Position numbers and translations under genes: made by a program. This document shows positions 35,657-45,387 of a stretch of 64,000 nt of DNA, piece by piece; the first letter of the stretch is position 1; every line of letters begins with the position of its first letter. The DNA is from Verrucomicrobiaceae bacterium (GTDB lineage Bacteria; Verrucomicrobiota; Verrucomicrobiia; Verrucomicrobiales; Verrucomicrobiaceae), in NCBI GenBank assembly GCA_024232965.1, contig JACKQF010000001.1:124001-188000 (forward strand), given 5' to 3'. The notes under the pieces were generated by a model. The model saw only the letters and a program-made list of their open reading frames with translations, made no database searches and had not been told where the DNA came from.

Positions 35657-37141
35657 ATGAAACGCATTTTTCTCTCTTTTCTAGGGGCAATGGCCCTCGC
35701 GAACACAAGTATCGCGGCAGATCGCCCGAATATCCTCTTTGTGCTTTGCGATGACATTCGCTGGAATGCACTGGGTTGCACTGGCAGTCCGCATGTGAAG
35801 ACGCCCAACATCGACCAACTGGCTGCCGAGGGCGTGAACTTCCGCAACACGTTCTGCACGACGTCACTGTGTTCGCCAAGTCGCGCCTCGATCCTCAGCG
35901 GCCTCTATGCGCACACGCATGGCGTCACGAACAACTTCACGGAGTATCCAGAAGGGTTTGTGAGTTTCCCGATGTCCCTGCAAAAGTCCGGCTACAACAC
36001 TGGTTACATTGGGAAGTGGCACATGGGCGAAGACAACAGTGAGCCGCGCCCCGGCTTTGATTATTTTGTGACCCACAAGGGGCAGGGGAAATACTTTGAT
36101 ACCGAGTTCAACATCAATGGTGCCGGCGATAAATTGGTTCCCGGCTACTACACCACCGTCGTGACAGACATGGCCTTGGATTGGCTAAAGACGGACCACG
36201 GAGGCAAACCCTGGTGCATGATGATCGGCCACAAGGCACCCCATTCCTTTTACACGCCAGAGCCCAAGTATGAGCACACCTTTGACGATGTGCGCGTGCC
36301 CTATCCCAAGACGGCCTTTGATCTGGATGACAATCCCAAGTGGATCAAGGAGCGTCTCTACACCTGGCACGGCATCTACGGGCCGCTTTTTGAGTGGCGG
36401 AAGAAGTTCCCGGACGATCGCCCAGAGGCGGTGAAGGATTTTGAAAACATGGTGCATGGCTACTGGGGCACGATCCTCTCCGTCGATGACAGCATGGCCC
36501 GTCTGCGCAAATTCCTCGAAGAAACCGGCCAACTCGATAACACCATCATCGTCTTCATGGGCGATAACGGATTGCTGGAGGGCGAGCAAGGCATGGTGGA
36601 CAAGCGCACCATGCACGAGCCCAGTATCCGCATCCCGCTGATCGTGCGCTACCCAGGCCTGACCGCCGCCAGCGCTCCAAAATCGCTGGAAAGCCAAGTG
36701 CTGACCGTCGATCTCGCTCCATCGCTGCTGGAGCTTTGTGGTGCGCCAGTGCCAGAGAAATTGCACGGTCGCTCCTTTGTGAAACTGGTGCAGAGCGGCG
36801 ATCCCGACTGGCGCAAATCCTGGTTTTATCACTACAACTACGAAAAGCAGTTCCCCTACACCCCGAACGTCCGCGGTGTCCGCACCGACGAATGGAAGTA
36901 CGTCCACTACCCCCAGGGCGACGGAAAACCGGACCGCCACATGGCAGAGCTGTACAACATCAAGGACGATCCCGAAGAGATGCACAACCTCATCGCACGC
37001 CCCGAGCTAGCTGGCAAAGTCGCGGAACTCCAAGCCGAACTCGCCCGGGTGATGGCTACAGCGGGCCTGACTCCAGAGAACGACACCATGCCACTGGACG
37101 AAGGTATCAAGACCGAGTTACCTGACGCGAAGATCCGCTGA
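35657..37141 (+). CDS. Secreted sulfatase (formylglycine type)
   Basis: A 494-residue protein with a signal peptide (about 1-21) and the arylsulfatase fold. The modification motif is C72-S-P-S-R76 in 'LCSPSRASILSGLY', where Cys becomes formylglycine. Metal-binding parts are 'LFVLCDDIRWNALG' and 'VFMGDNGLLEGE', and 'IGKWHMGED' is the usual substrate-pocket lysine region. The C-terminus resembles N-acetylglucosamine-6-sulfatase and mucin-desulfating enzymes. It probably removes sulfate from glycans outside the cell. Divergent from the nucleotidyltransferase gene with 131 bases between starts. Confidence 0.94.
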   Translation: MKRIFLSFLGAMALANTSIAADRPNILFVLCDDIRWNALGCTGSPHVKTPNIDQLAAEGVNFRNTFCTTSLCSPSRASILSGLYAHTHGVTNNFTEYPEGFVSFPMSLQKSGYNTGYIGKWHMGEDNSEPRPGFDYFVTHKGQGKYFDTEFNINGAGDKLVPGYYTTVVTDMALDWLKTDHGGKPWCMMIGHKAPHSFYTPEPKYEHTFDDVRVPYPKTAFDLDDNPKWIKERLYTWHGIYGPLFEWRKKFPDDRPEAVKDFENMVHGYWGTILSVDDSMARLRKFLEETGQLDNTIIVFMGDNGLLEGEQGMVDKRTMHEPSIRIPLIVRYPGLTAASAPKSLESQVLTVDLAPSLLELCGAPVPEKLHGRSFVKLVQSGDPDWRKSWFYHYNYEKQFPYTPNVRGVRTDEWKYVHYPQGDGKPDRHMAELYNIKDDPEEMHNLIARPELAGKVAELQAELARVMATAGLTPENDTMPLDEGIKTELPDAKIR

Positions 37142-37204
37142 GGTGATTGTCCATACCTCGTATTTACCATTGAAACTTTGGCAGGGGCGAGGCAGAATCG
37201 GACT

Positions 37205-38269
37205 ATGCGTCTTCATTTTGCTTTGTCGGCCTTTTCATTGGTCGTGGTTGCTGCTTTTTCTCAGCAGGCACCGCTGCTGCCTGTCAGCGATCAAGGCACC
37301 TGGAAGGCACCGCCCTCCGGTGGGCGGGCTTGGCGGCAGGTGGAGACGGGGCTAATGTTCCCGAATCAGTTGGAGACTTTTCAACTGAAGGGGGTGCTGG
37401 ATTACAAGGACGAGGATGGTCACCTGCTCCGCTATGACAGTGCCGCAGAGCGGGCTCGCGCGGACATTTTCATTTTCAAGCACGACGGCGCTAGCACGAC
37501 GGAACTGGATCGCAAAAATGCCATCGCGCAGGAGATGGCTCACGTGCGGGAAAACCTGAGCCAGATGGAGTTGAGTGGCGACTACAAGAACGTGGTGCAG
37601 GAGGAGGAGTTGACGGGCGACATCCCTCTGTGGAAGAAAGATCCGGTGCCGATTCTGGTGAAAACGATCTCGGCCACGAAAATTCTGAAGGGGGTAGACG
37701 GGGCAACCGAAGGTGCCGTGAAGATCTGGACCGGGGTGACTTTTTTTGAAGGCTATCTGGTGACTCTGCGCCACACCCGCCCAGCGGATACAGGGCAGGG
37801 TGGGGAAGTGGCGATGAAGGAGTTTGTGCAGCGATTCTTCCAAATCATCCGTGATCCATCTCTGCGCGTGGAGATGGAGCCGATGCTGGCGGAGTACTTT
37901 CAGTCTCCGCTCTCCCCTGCCGGGGATGAGGCCGCGACGGTTTTGCTTGGCTATCTGAAGGAAACGGCGTTGCCAATCAGTATGCCCGCGCCACCGATAA
38001 CAACCTGGGCAGAGGCGGCGGAAAAAGTGGTGCCTGGAACGGGAACCCATCTGCTGCGGGCTTTTGTCCTAGGCAGTGCCAAGGCGGCCTTGGATGACAA
38101 AGAAGCTACCGCCTGTCTCGATGCGGCGACAGTTCAGTTTGTGAAGATTTATCGAGAGATTAAGCAGACCTATCCCGGTCTGCAGACTCCAGAAATTGAA
38201 GAGCTGGGCAAAGCCGTGGATAAGGGCGAAGGCGGTGCTTGGCTGCTGAAAAAGACGGTGGTGCAGTAG
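37205..38269 (+). CDS. Secreted hypothetical protein
   Basis: The start at 37205 (MRLHFALSAFSLVVVAAFSQ) gives a signal peptide; the 37178 start does not. The 354-residue product is mostly alpha/beta with a helical C-terminal half and no cysteines near the end. I recognise no family. It lies 63 bases after the sulfatase and 101 bases before the alpha-2-macroglobulin on the same strand. It is probably periplasmic. Confidence 0.75.
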   Translation: MRLHFALSAFSLVVVAAFSQQAPLLPVSDQGTWKAPPSGGRAWRQVETGLMFPNQLETFQLKGVLDYKDEDGHLLRYDSAAERARADIFIFKHDGASTTELDRKNAIAQEMAHVRENLSQMELSGDYKNVVQEEELTGDIPLWKKDPVPILVKTISATKILKGVDGATEGAVKIWTGVTFFEGYLVTLRHTRPADTGQGGEVAMKEFVQRFFQIIRDPSLRVEMEPMLAEYFQSPLSPAGDEAATVLLGYLKETALPISMPAPPITTWAEAAEKVVPGTGTHLLRAFVLGSAKAALDDKEATACLDAATVQFVKIYREIKQTYPGLQTPEIEELGKAVDKGEGGAWLLKKTVVQ

Positions 38270-38370
38270 CGCACAGATTTCTCCGGAAAAACTCCCACAA
38301 GTTTTCTACTCGCCACTGTGCAGAGTCAGAAAACCTGTTATGATCTCGTGTCGTTCGAGGATCTATATCC

Positions 38371-41300
38371 ATGAAAACCACCCCTTGTTTCCCCACCGTG
38401 CTGAGCACGGTTCTCGGTGCCGCGTTCGTCTCCATGATGGGCGCAGCAACACTTTACGCAGCCAAACCTGCCACTACCCCGACCGTTCCACCGAAGCCGA
38501 AAGCTCTGGAGGCAAAGATCACTGCGAATCCGGTCAAGCTGGCGCCTGAATCGACCATCGAGATCACTTTCCCCACACCGATGGTGGAGCGTGACAAGGT
38601 CGGCAAAGAGGAGTCGGAATCCCCGGTTGTGGTGGAGCCTGCGCTGTCAGGTGTGTTTCAGTGGGTCAGTTCGCGCAGCGGTCACTACCGACTGACGCAG
38701 CCGCCGCAGTTCAATCAGACCTACAAGTTTCGACTTCGCGCTGGGCTGAAGGATCTCGTGGGGGCAGAGATGTCTACCTCTGTGATGGATGACTTTACTA
38801 GCGCGCGCTTTTTGATCATCGATCAGGAGCCAAAGTGGTATGACAGCGAGCGCAATGCGCCGCGCAATCCGAGCTTCATGTTTGAGTTCAACGACAATGT
38901 GAATCCTACAGAGGCCGCGAAGAGCATTAGCTTTGTGTCCAAGAATCCGGCGCTCACAGTGCCTGCCAAGGTGCGCTATGCGACCGGGCAAGACTTTGCC
39001 AAACGCTATGCTGAAGTGGATGCGACTTGGGCGGAAGAAATCGCAAAGGTGGAGCCCACGCTCACTCCTGAAACTGTCCGCATGAGTGCCATCGTGGTGG
39101 AACCAGCGGAACCGCTGCCCGTGGCAGAAGGCTGGAGTTTGCAGATCAGCAAAAAAATGACAAACGCGACGGGTCGCGACACGCTTGAGTCTGGGGACAA
39201 TGTCACGGTGGGCAATGTGTTGCCGCTAGAGGTCAAGAGCGTGAGGGGCCGGACGCCTTTTGATAGTCCGTATTTTGTTCAGATCGAGTTCAATAAAGAC
39301 ATCCTTCCAGAGAGCGATGGTGAACGCACCGAGAAGGATCTGCAGGAACTAGGGGCAAAACTGGCTGCGATGGTGCACATCGATCCTCCCGTGGAAATCG
39401 ATCATGCGGATCTGAACGACGACACCTTGGCGATCCACGGTTCGTTCGCCTTGAACAAACCTTATCAGGTCACGGTGGAGCCGGGTTTCCCTGCGGCGGA
39501 TGGATTGACTCTGGATGCGCCAGTGAAGTCCAGCACTCAATTTGAGGCGAATCCACCCTACATCGGTGCACCGGTTTTCATGCGCAGTCAGCTGGCGGTG
39601 GGGAAGGGGACTTACGAGTTCAGTGCGGCGAATGTTACGCAGGTTCGTGTCCGGGTGCGCAGTTTCACGGGGCCACAACTGCTGGATAGCATTGAGCGTT
39701 TTCGCTTCTATGAAAGTCGTTATGATCAGCGTCTGGAAAAGCGTCGGGAGTTTCAGCCGGAGCCTTTTGATTCCTATCCAGGCACAGTGATCTACGATCA
39801 TGTATACCCGATCAATAAGCCGCTGGACCGCAGCGAATTGATCACACTGAACTTGCGGGAAATCCTTGGTCAGGCAGCGGCTGCGCCGCTGCTGGTGGAG
39901 ATCGAGGGGACGGCTAGCAAGGGGCTGAGCGACAAGAAGGTAGTTGCGCAGTCGCTGATCGAATTCACCGATCTGGGGGTGATTCAAAAGTCCAATCAAC
40001 GGGATGCCTTTGTGTATGTGACGTCTTTGAGTTCAGGGAGACCGGTGGCTGGCGCCCGCGTGACTTTTGTCGATGCGGACCGAAAACTTCTGGGTTCTGG
40101 GGATACGGATGCGAATGGTCTGGTGCAGGTGGCGACACTGGAGCCTGCGTTTGTATTGGTCGAAAAAGCGGGGGATTGCACGGTGCTCAAAGCTGCGGGC
40201 GGCAACGCAGAACTCTGGGGAATCTATGGGAATGACGTGCAACGCAGTTGGCAAAATGTCTGGCAGAGCCGTCGCCACACTTTTCTCTTTTCGGATCGCC
40301 CACTCTATCGTCCTGGCGAAACAGCGCATTTGAAGGCCTGGACTCGTGTGCGTGTGGCGGATGATCTGATGCTGGATGGCGGCGCTGCCAAAGGCACGCT
40401 GAAGGTGCGTGACCCACGCTATCGCGTCATCATGGAGAAGGAGGTGACCTTTGGGCCGAATGGTTCCTGGCAGGATGATATCAAATTGCCTGCGGCACCG
40501 CTGGGCCACTATCAGGTCAGCCTGAACGTGCAGGGACAAGGGGACGAAGATGAGGATGCTCCGGGTGATCTCTCTTTGCGGGTGGAGGACTATCGTCCGA
40601 ATACTTTTGAGGTGCATCTTGATGCGAAAGAGGCGCGGATCATGGCGGATCGTATTGAGGCACCGCTGAGCGCGAATTACTACATGGGCAAGGCGCTGGG
40701 CAAGGCAAAGGTATCCTGGAGCGCTACAAGCGTGCAGGACTTTAACCCACCGGCGGCCTTTACCGACTACCACTTTGGTGATGCGCCGTATTGGGCCGGT
40801 TATGGTCGGGAGCGGGATCGCAGCAACTGGAGCGGCGATGAAAGTTTCCAGGAGGAATGGTATGTCAGTGGTGATGGATCGTTGAATGACGATGGGACGA
40901 TGAAGCTGCAATTCCCAATGCCACCACCGCAGCGCGAGGCGCTACCACAAACTGTGCATGTGACGGCAGAGGTCACTGACATCAATGAGCAAACGATCAG
41001 CTCTGGCGAAGATATCGAAGTGCCAGGTGCGGCGTTTTTGGTGGGGCTGAAGGGGCCGGATTTCTTTGCCACAGCTGGCAAAGAAGTGATGCTGGATCTC
41101 GTGGCGGTGCGCCCACATGGTGAGGCAGTTTCTGAGGTGGTGAAAGTGGAGGTGAAGATCGAGAAACAAGAATACAACACCATCAAGATCGCCACCGCAG
41201 GCGGTGGTAGCACCACGAAGGAGCAGGTGATGCTGCGGGAAGAATTCAAGCAGTCGGTGGAACTACGACCCGCCACGGCTGGCAGCACGGCTTCGCTGGC

Positions 41301-44265
41301 TCTGCCCTTTACTCCGGTGAATGGTGGCAGCTACTTCATCACTGCTGAAGCGACGGATGCTGGGGGTAAAAAGATCCTCTCTCGGTTGCCGATCTATGTG
41401 ATCGGCAGCGGCGAGTTTCCGTGGGCGATGGAGGATGGTGTGGCGATGAACTTGCAGCCTGAAAAGTCGGATTTGAAACCAGGTGAAGAAGCGGTGATCG
41501 TCGTGAAGAGCCCGATCGAAGGGACGGCGCTCGTTACGGTGGAGCGCAATCGCATGCACCGTCATTTCATGGTGCCGTTCACGCTCGCAGACCCGGTGAT
41601 CCGAGTGCCTGTCAATGAAGAGGATGCCCCGAATGTGTTTGTCTCTGTGGTGGTGGTGCGTGGCGCTGACGGGAGCCCGAAGGAGCATAAGATGCCAGAG
41701 TTCCGCGTGGGCTACTGTGCACTAAAGGTGGCTTCGGATGCGCATGATTTGACGGTGGAAGTAACCCCTGCGAAGCCGGAAATATTGCCTGCGGAGTCGA
41801 TGGACATCACAGCGGTGATCCGCGATGCAAAAGGAACGCCGGTCAAGGATGCAGATGTGACTTTGTGTGCTGTGGATGAAGGTGTGCTGAGTCTGACCCG
41901 CTATGAGACCCCAGATCCAGCGGCGTTTTTTCATCCATTGTTTGACTTGGCCTTTTCTACCTTTGCGTCGTTTGGAGATTTGTTGGAGGAGAATTCTGCA
42001 GTGCGTGAGCGAGGGAACAAGGGGTTCCTAGTCGGGGGCGGTGGCGATGATGAAGCTGGCGATGTGGAAATGCGAAGGAACTTTGTGGCGACGCCCCTGT
42101 GGATCGGTTCTGCGACGACAGATGCGGAAGGTCGGGTCACCGTGAAAGTCACCGCGCCTGACAACCTGAGCCGATTCCGAATCATGGCGGTGGTAGCAGC
42201 CGGAGCGGACCGCTTTGGGCATGCACAATCGGCTTTTGAGGTGAACAAGCCTCTCATGATTGAGCCGGTGATCCCACGGTTTGCTCGGTTGGGCGATGAG
42301 GTTTTGGTGAAGGCTGTCGTCCACAACACGACGGTGCATTCGGGGACGGTGGAGGTGCAGTTGGAACTTGATGAGTCTGCGGACTTTATTCGCGAGGCAC
42401 GTCCTTTTAATGCGATTGTGGCGGGCTCTACGCAGTTGCCTCCGACAGGTCGGATTGTGACGCGAACGATGGCGATCAGGGCGGGCGAGACGGCGTCCAC
42501 GGCTTTCCCGGTAAAGTTTGTAGCGTTAGGGGCGGGCAAGTGGCGGTGGTCAGTGAAGTCTGCCGCATGGGCCGAGGGCGCGCCTGCGGTGTCGGATGGG
42601 ACAGAGTCGAACTTCAACGTGGAGCATCCGCTACCAGAGTTGCGGGAGGTTCGCTACGCTTTGGCCTCCGGTGCGACGAATCCGCCGGACAATCTATTGA
42701 AGGACGTGAGTCCGGCGGTGCTAGAGGGAGATGGAGATCTGCGCGTCAATATCAGTTCATCACGTCTCTATGAGGTACATGATGCGCTGGGTTATGTGCT
42801 GCATTACCCGTACGGGTGTGTGGAGCAGACGACATCTGCGACGCTACCTTGGCTGGCGCTTTCTGGCTATGAGGCGCTGTTTCCCGATCTGCTGCAGGGT
42901 GCTCGTCGCAAGGAGGTCGTGCAGGCTGGCGTGGATCGCTTGCTGCAGATGACCACGGATGACGGGGGGTTGGCCTACTGGCCCGGTGGGCAGGAGGCGA
43001 ACTTTTGGGGGAGCGCCTATGGTGGGATGCTGCTGCTGCGCGCAAAGACGGCTGGGGCGCAAGTGCCGGATGATGTGGTGAATGGGCTGATGGGCTTTCT
43101 TTCCAAGCGTCTCCGAGGTCTGGAAGATGAGCGCAATGACTACGTGCTGGCGGATGCCGCGCTGGCGCTTTACACGCTGGCGAGAGCAAAACGAGCTGAG
43201 CCTGCCTATCACAACCTGCTCTATGGCCGTCGTGAGCGCTTGCCTGAAACGGCGCGCCTTTACCTCGGACTGGCCATTTTGCTCAGCGAGGGCTCGGAGC
43301 AGCAGGTGAAGGATCTGATCGGATGGCAGCCTGCCGCACCAGCAGGGAAAAAAGGCAGCAGTCGACCTGCTGCCAGCCCTTCGTGGACCTACTGGGCTGG
43401 TAACGGTGTGAACAAGGCGCTGCGCCTGATCTGCTATGTCCACATGGGCTTGACGGCTGATGCGAACGAATTGGCAGAGCAGATCATGCGCTCTCGCAAT
43501 GGTCGTGGAGAATGGGGTAACACCTACACCAATGCGTGGATGCTGACGGCGTTGTCAGCGTATGATCGCAGTCAGAAAAAAGCCACTCAGCCAATCTCGA
43601 CGACCCTGGCATGGGGAGACCAGCAGGTGCCGCTGAACATTGCGACCACACCCGGCGTGGCGGGAACGATGCTGAACTTGCGGCCTGAACTTACGGCGGT
43701 GCCGATGTCTCTGACCTTGCCTGCGGATCGTGAAACGTTTGTTCGTGTCGCGGTTCGTGCCTATCCGCCTGCGCGAGAGTTTGCGGGTGAGAACAAGGGA
43801 TTTGCCATCACCCGCACCTATGAAAAGCTGGGCATGGATGGTGGATTGTCTGAGGCGACCGATCTGAAGGTTGGCGACATGGTGGTCGTGACACTGGGGA
43901 TGGAGATCGGTGGTGGGGAGCGTTACTTGGCCATCAATGATCCGCTGCCTTCGGTGCTAGAGGCGATCAATCCAGAGTTTGGGACGCAGAATGAACGCGA
44001 CGAATCGCGTCTGCCAGAAGGCATGGAGGTCTGGTTCTGCGATCATCGCGAGATCCACGCGGATCGTGCCCTCTTCTTCACCGACTACGCCCCCGCAAAA
44101 GGGCGTTTCGGCTTGAGGTATCTAGCTCGGGTGATTGCTGAGGGCGATGTCGTCGCACCGCCTGCAAAGATCGAAGCAATGTACGAGCCTGAAAAGTACG
44201 GACTCAGTGCCTCACAGCGCCTCATCACGCTGCCGGGTGCCAATGGCAAGGTCGCTGGACGCTGA
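38371..44265 (+). CDS. Bacterial alpha-2-macroglobulin with intact thioester motif
   Basis: A 1964-residue exported protein (signal peptide about 1-30). It has the bacterial A2M layout: several macroglobulin beta-domains, a bait-like central region, an A2M domain (about 1240-1330, 'TPLWIGSATTDAEGRVTVKVTAPDNLSRFR' in pattern) and a helical thioester domain. The thioester motif is 'YGCVEQTTS' with C1483 and the matching Gln, so it should trap proteases covalently. No Cys lipobox is evident at the N-terminus, so it may be soluble in the periplasm. Bacterial A2M usually pairs with penicillin-binding protein 1C; here the next gene, 14 bases on, is an aspartyl protease instead. Confidence 0.93.
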   Translation: MKTTPCFPTVLSTVLGAAFVSMMGAATLYAAKPATTPTVPPKPKALEAKITANPVKLAPESTIEITFPTPMVERDKVGKEESESPVVVEPALSGVFQWVSSRSGHYRLTQPPQFNQTYKFRLRAGLKDLVGAEMSTSVMDDFTSARFLIIDQEPKWYDSERNAPRNPSFMFEFNDNVNPTEAAKSISFVSKNPALTVPAKVRYATGQDFAKRYAEVDATWAEEIAKVEPTLTPETVRMSAIVVEPAEPLPVAEGWSLQISKKMTNATGRDTLESGDNVTVGNVLPLEVKSVRGRTPFDSPYFVQIEFNKDILPESDGERTEKDLQELGAKLAAMVHIDPPVEIDHADLNDDTLAIHGSFALNKPYQVTVEPGFPAADGLTLDAPVKSSTQFEANPPYIGAPVFMRSQLAVGKGTYEFSAANVTQVRVRVRSFTGPQLLDSIERFRFYESRYDQRLEKRREFQPEPFDSYPGTVIYDHVYPINKPLDRSELITLNLREILGQAAAAPLLVEIEGTASKGLSDKKVVAQSLIEFTDLGVIQKSNQRDAFVYVTSLSSGRPVAGARVTFVDADRKLLGSGDTDANGLVQVATLEPAFVLVEKAGDCTVLKAAGGNAELWGIYGNDVQRSWQNVWQSRRHTFLFSDRPLYRPGETAHLKAWTRVRVADDLMLDGGAAKGTLKVRDPRYRVIMEKEVTFGPNGSWQDDIKLPAAPLGHYQVSLNVQGQGDEDEDAPGDLSLRVEDYRPNTFEVHLDAKEARIMADRIEAPLSANYYMGKALGKAKVSWSATSVQDFNPPAAFTDYHFGDAPYWAGYGRERDRSNWSGDESFQEEWYVSGDGSLNDDGTMKLQFPMPPPQREALPQTVHVTAEVTDINEQTISSGEDIEVPGAAFLVGLKGPDFFATAGKEVMLDLVAVRPHGEAVSEVVKVEVKIEKQEYNTIKIATAGGGSTTKEQVMLREEFKQSVELRPATAGSTASLALPFTPVNGGSYFITAEATDAGGKKILSRLPIYVIGSGEFPWAMEDGVAMNLQPEKSDLKPGEEAVIVVKSPIEGTALVTVERNRMHRHFMVPFTLADPVIRVPVNEEDAPNVFVSVVVVRGADGSPKEHKMPEFRVGYCALKVASDAHDLTVEVTPAKPEILPAESMDITAVIRDAKGTPVKDADVTLCAVDEGVLSLTRYETPDPAAFFHPLFDLAFSTFASFGDLLEENSAVRERGNKGFLVGGGGDDEAGDVEMRRNFVATPLWIGSATTDAEGRVTVKVTAPDNLSRFRIMAVVAAGADRFGHAQSAFEVNKPLMIEPVIPRFARLGDEVLVKAVVHNTTVHSGTVEVQLELDESADFIREARPFNAIVAGSTQLPPTGRIVTRTMAIRAGETASTAFPVKFVALGAGKWRWSVKSAAWAEGAPAVSDGTESNFNVEHPLPELREVRYALASGATNPPDNLLKDVSPAVLEGDGDLRVNISSSRLYEVHDALGYVLHYPYGCVEQTTSATLPWLALSGYEALFPDLLQGARRKEVVQAGVDRLLQMTTDDGGLAYWPGGQEANFWGSAYGGMLLLRAKTAGAQVPDDVVNGLMGFLSKRLRGLEDERNDYVLADAALALYTLARAKRAEPAYHNLLYGRRERLPETARLYLGLAILLSEGSEQQVKDLIGWQPAAPAGKKGSSRPAASPSWTYWAGNGVNKALRLICYVHMGLTADANELAEQIMRSRNGRGEWGNTYTNAWMLTALSAYDRSQKKATQPISTTLAWGDQQVPLNIATTPGVAGTMLNLRPELTAVPMSLTLPADRETFVRVAVRAYPPAREFAGENKGFAITRTYEKLGMDGGLSEATDLKVGDMVVVTLGMEIGGGERYLAINDPLPSVLEAINPEFGTQNERDESRLPEGMEVWFCDHREIHADRALFFTDYAPAKGRFGLRYLARVIAEGDVVAPPAKIEAMYEPEKYGLSASQRLITLPGANGKVAGR

Positions 44266-44279
44266 GTGAATCTGAGGGC

Positions 44280-45341
44280 ATGGATTCGTCCCCCTACATG
44301 CAATTCATCGCCCGATCTTTGGCTCTTGCGACCGCGCTGGTCAGTGCGGCTTATCTAGTCTCCTGCGCCCAACCGGGGGTGACGACGCGGGCGGCGGACG
44401 CGGGGGTCTTGAAGAACATTGAGCAAAGCAGTCTCTCTGCGAGCGATGCGCAGAGACTCATCGAGCAAGGAGAGATCCGAATCCCTGCTGCTTCGCCAGA
44501 GGAGGGTTACGTGACCTTGCCGATGGGCTTTGATAGTGGGGTGCCGACATTTGAAGCAAAGATCAATGGCCACAGAGTCCGTGATGTCATTTTGGATACG
44601 GGAGCTGCATTCCCGTTATTTGAGGCTCGCCAGGCGGTGAAGCTGGGCATTCAGCCTTGGAAGTCGAGCCAACATGTGCCATTCCAAATGAATGGCATCG
44701 CCGGAATGGAGGTGGGTATCCCTGCTGTGGTGCGCAATGTGACGCTGGCTGGGTGGGATGCTGGCAGTGCGCGGTGTGCCATCCGCACGCAGGAAAATTG
44801 GGTCACGCTGGGAATGCTACCGGAGTACTCGCAGATCACGTTGATGGGTTGGGATTTTTTTGCGAGTCGCAGCCGTTGGCTGACAGTGGACTATCCAAAG
44901 AAGCGTATCACATTGGGGCTGCGTGGATCTTTCAATCCTACCCCAGGACGACCAGTCATGTCTGCTCCGTTCACCCTGGTTCATGGGGTCCCGGCGGTAC
45001 AGTTGTCTGCAAACGGGGTTAGATGGACAGCGGTGCTGGACACGGGTTCCGCGATCGGGGTCACGATCCCGCATGAGTTGGCTACTCGGTTGGCCCCCAG
45101 CGATCCGGGCGTGGCAGTGGACGTCCCCGGCCTCGTGTTTGCTGGAATCGGTGGTGGACATAACAGCAGCGCTGCCAATGTCCGAGTGCTGAATGTGGCC
45201 AAGCTGGACGCCTTCGGCCGGGACTTCCTTGCCGCGCAGATCGATGTGGCGCCGGGGCCTGCGAGGATTGGGTCATTTTTCTTCAGTGACTACCGGGTGA
45301 CTTATGACTTCGTTGGTCGCACGGTTTGGCTTGAGCATTGA
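44280..45341 (+). CDS. Two-lobed clan AA aspartyl protease, predicted lipoprotein
   Basis: A 353-residue protein with a lipobox-like 'LVSC' after the signal helix (the ATG at 44298, MQFIARSL, is an equally good start). It contains two retropepsin-type active sites, 'ILDTGAAFPLF' (D106) and 'VLDTGSAIGVT' (D254), about 150 residues apart, so one chain could form the complete two-Asp active site, as in pepsins. It is probably anchored in the periplasm. It sits 14 bases after the alpha-2-macroglobulin gene and 46 bases before the acyltransferase fusion, all in one direction. Confidence 0.85.
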   Translation: MDSSPYMQFIARSLALATALVSAAYLVSCAQPGVTTRAADAGVLKNIEQSSLSASDAQRLIEQGEIRIPAASPEEGYVTLPMGFDSGVPTFEAKINGHRVRDVILDTGAAFPLFEARQAVKLGIQPWKSSQHVPFQMNGIAGMEVGIPAVVRNVTLAGWDAGSARCAIRTQENWVTLGMLPEYSQITLMGWDFFASRSRWLTVDYPKKRITLGLRGSFNPTPGRPVMSAPFTLVHGVPAVQLSANGVRWTAVLDTGSAIGVTIPHELATRLAPSDPGVAVDVPGLVFAGIGGGHNSSAANVRVLNVAKLDAFGRDFLAAQIDVAPGPARIGSFFFSDYRVTYDFVGRTVWLEH

Positions 45342-45387
45342 GGATTGCATCCGCGGCAATGTTGGGTCATAGAGGCGCTGCAAACGC

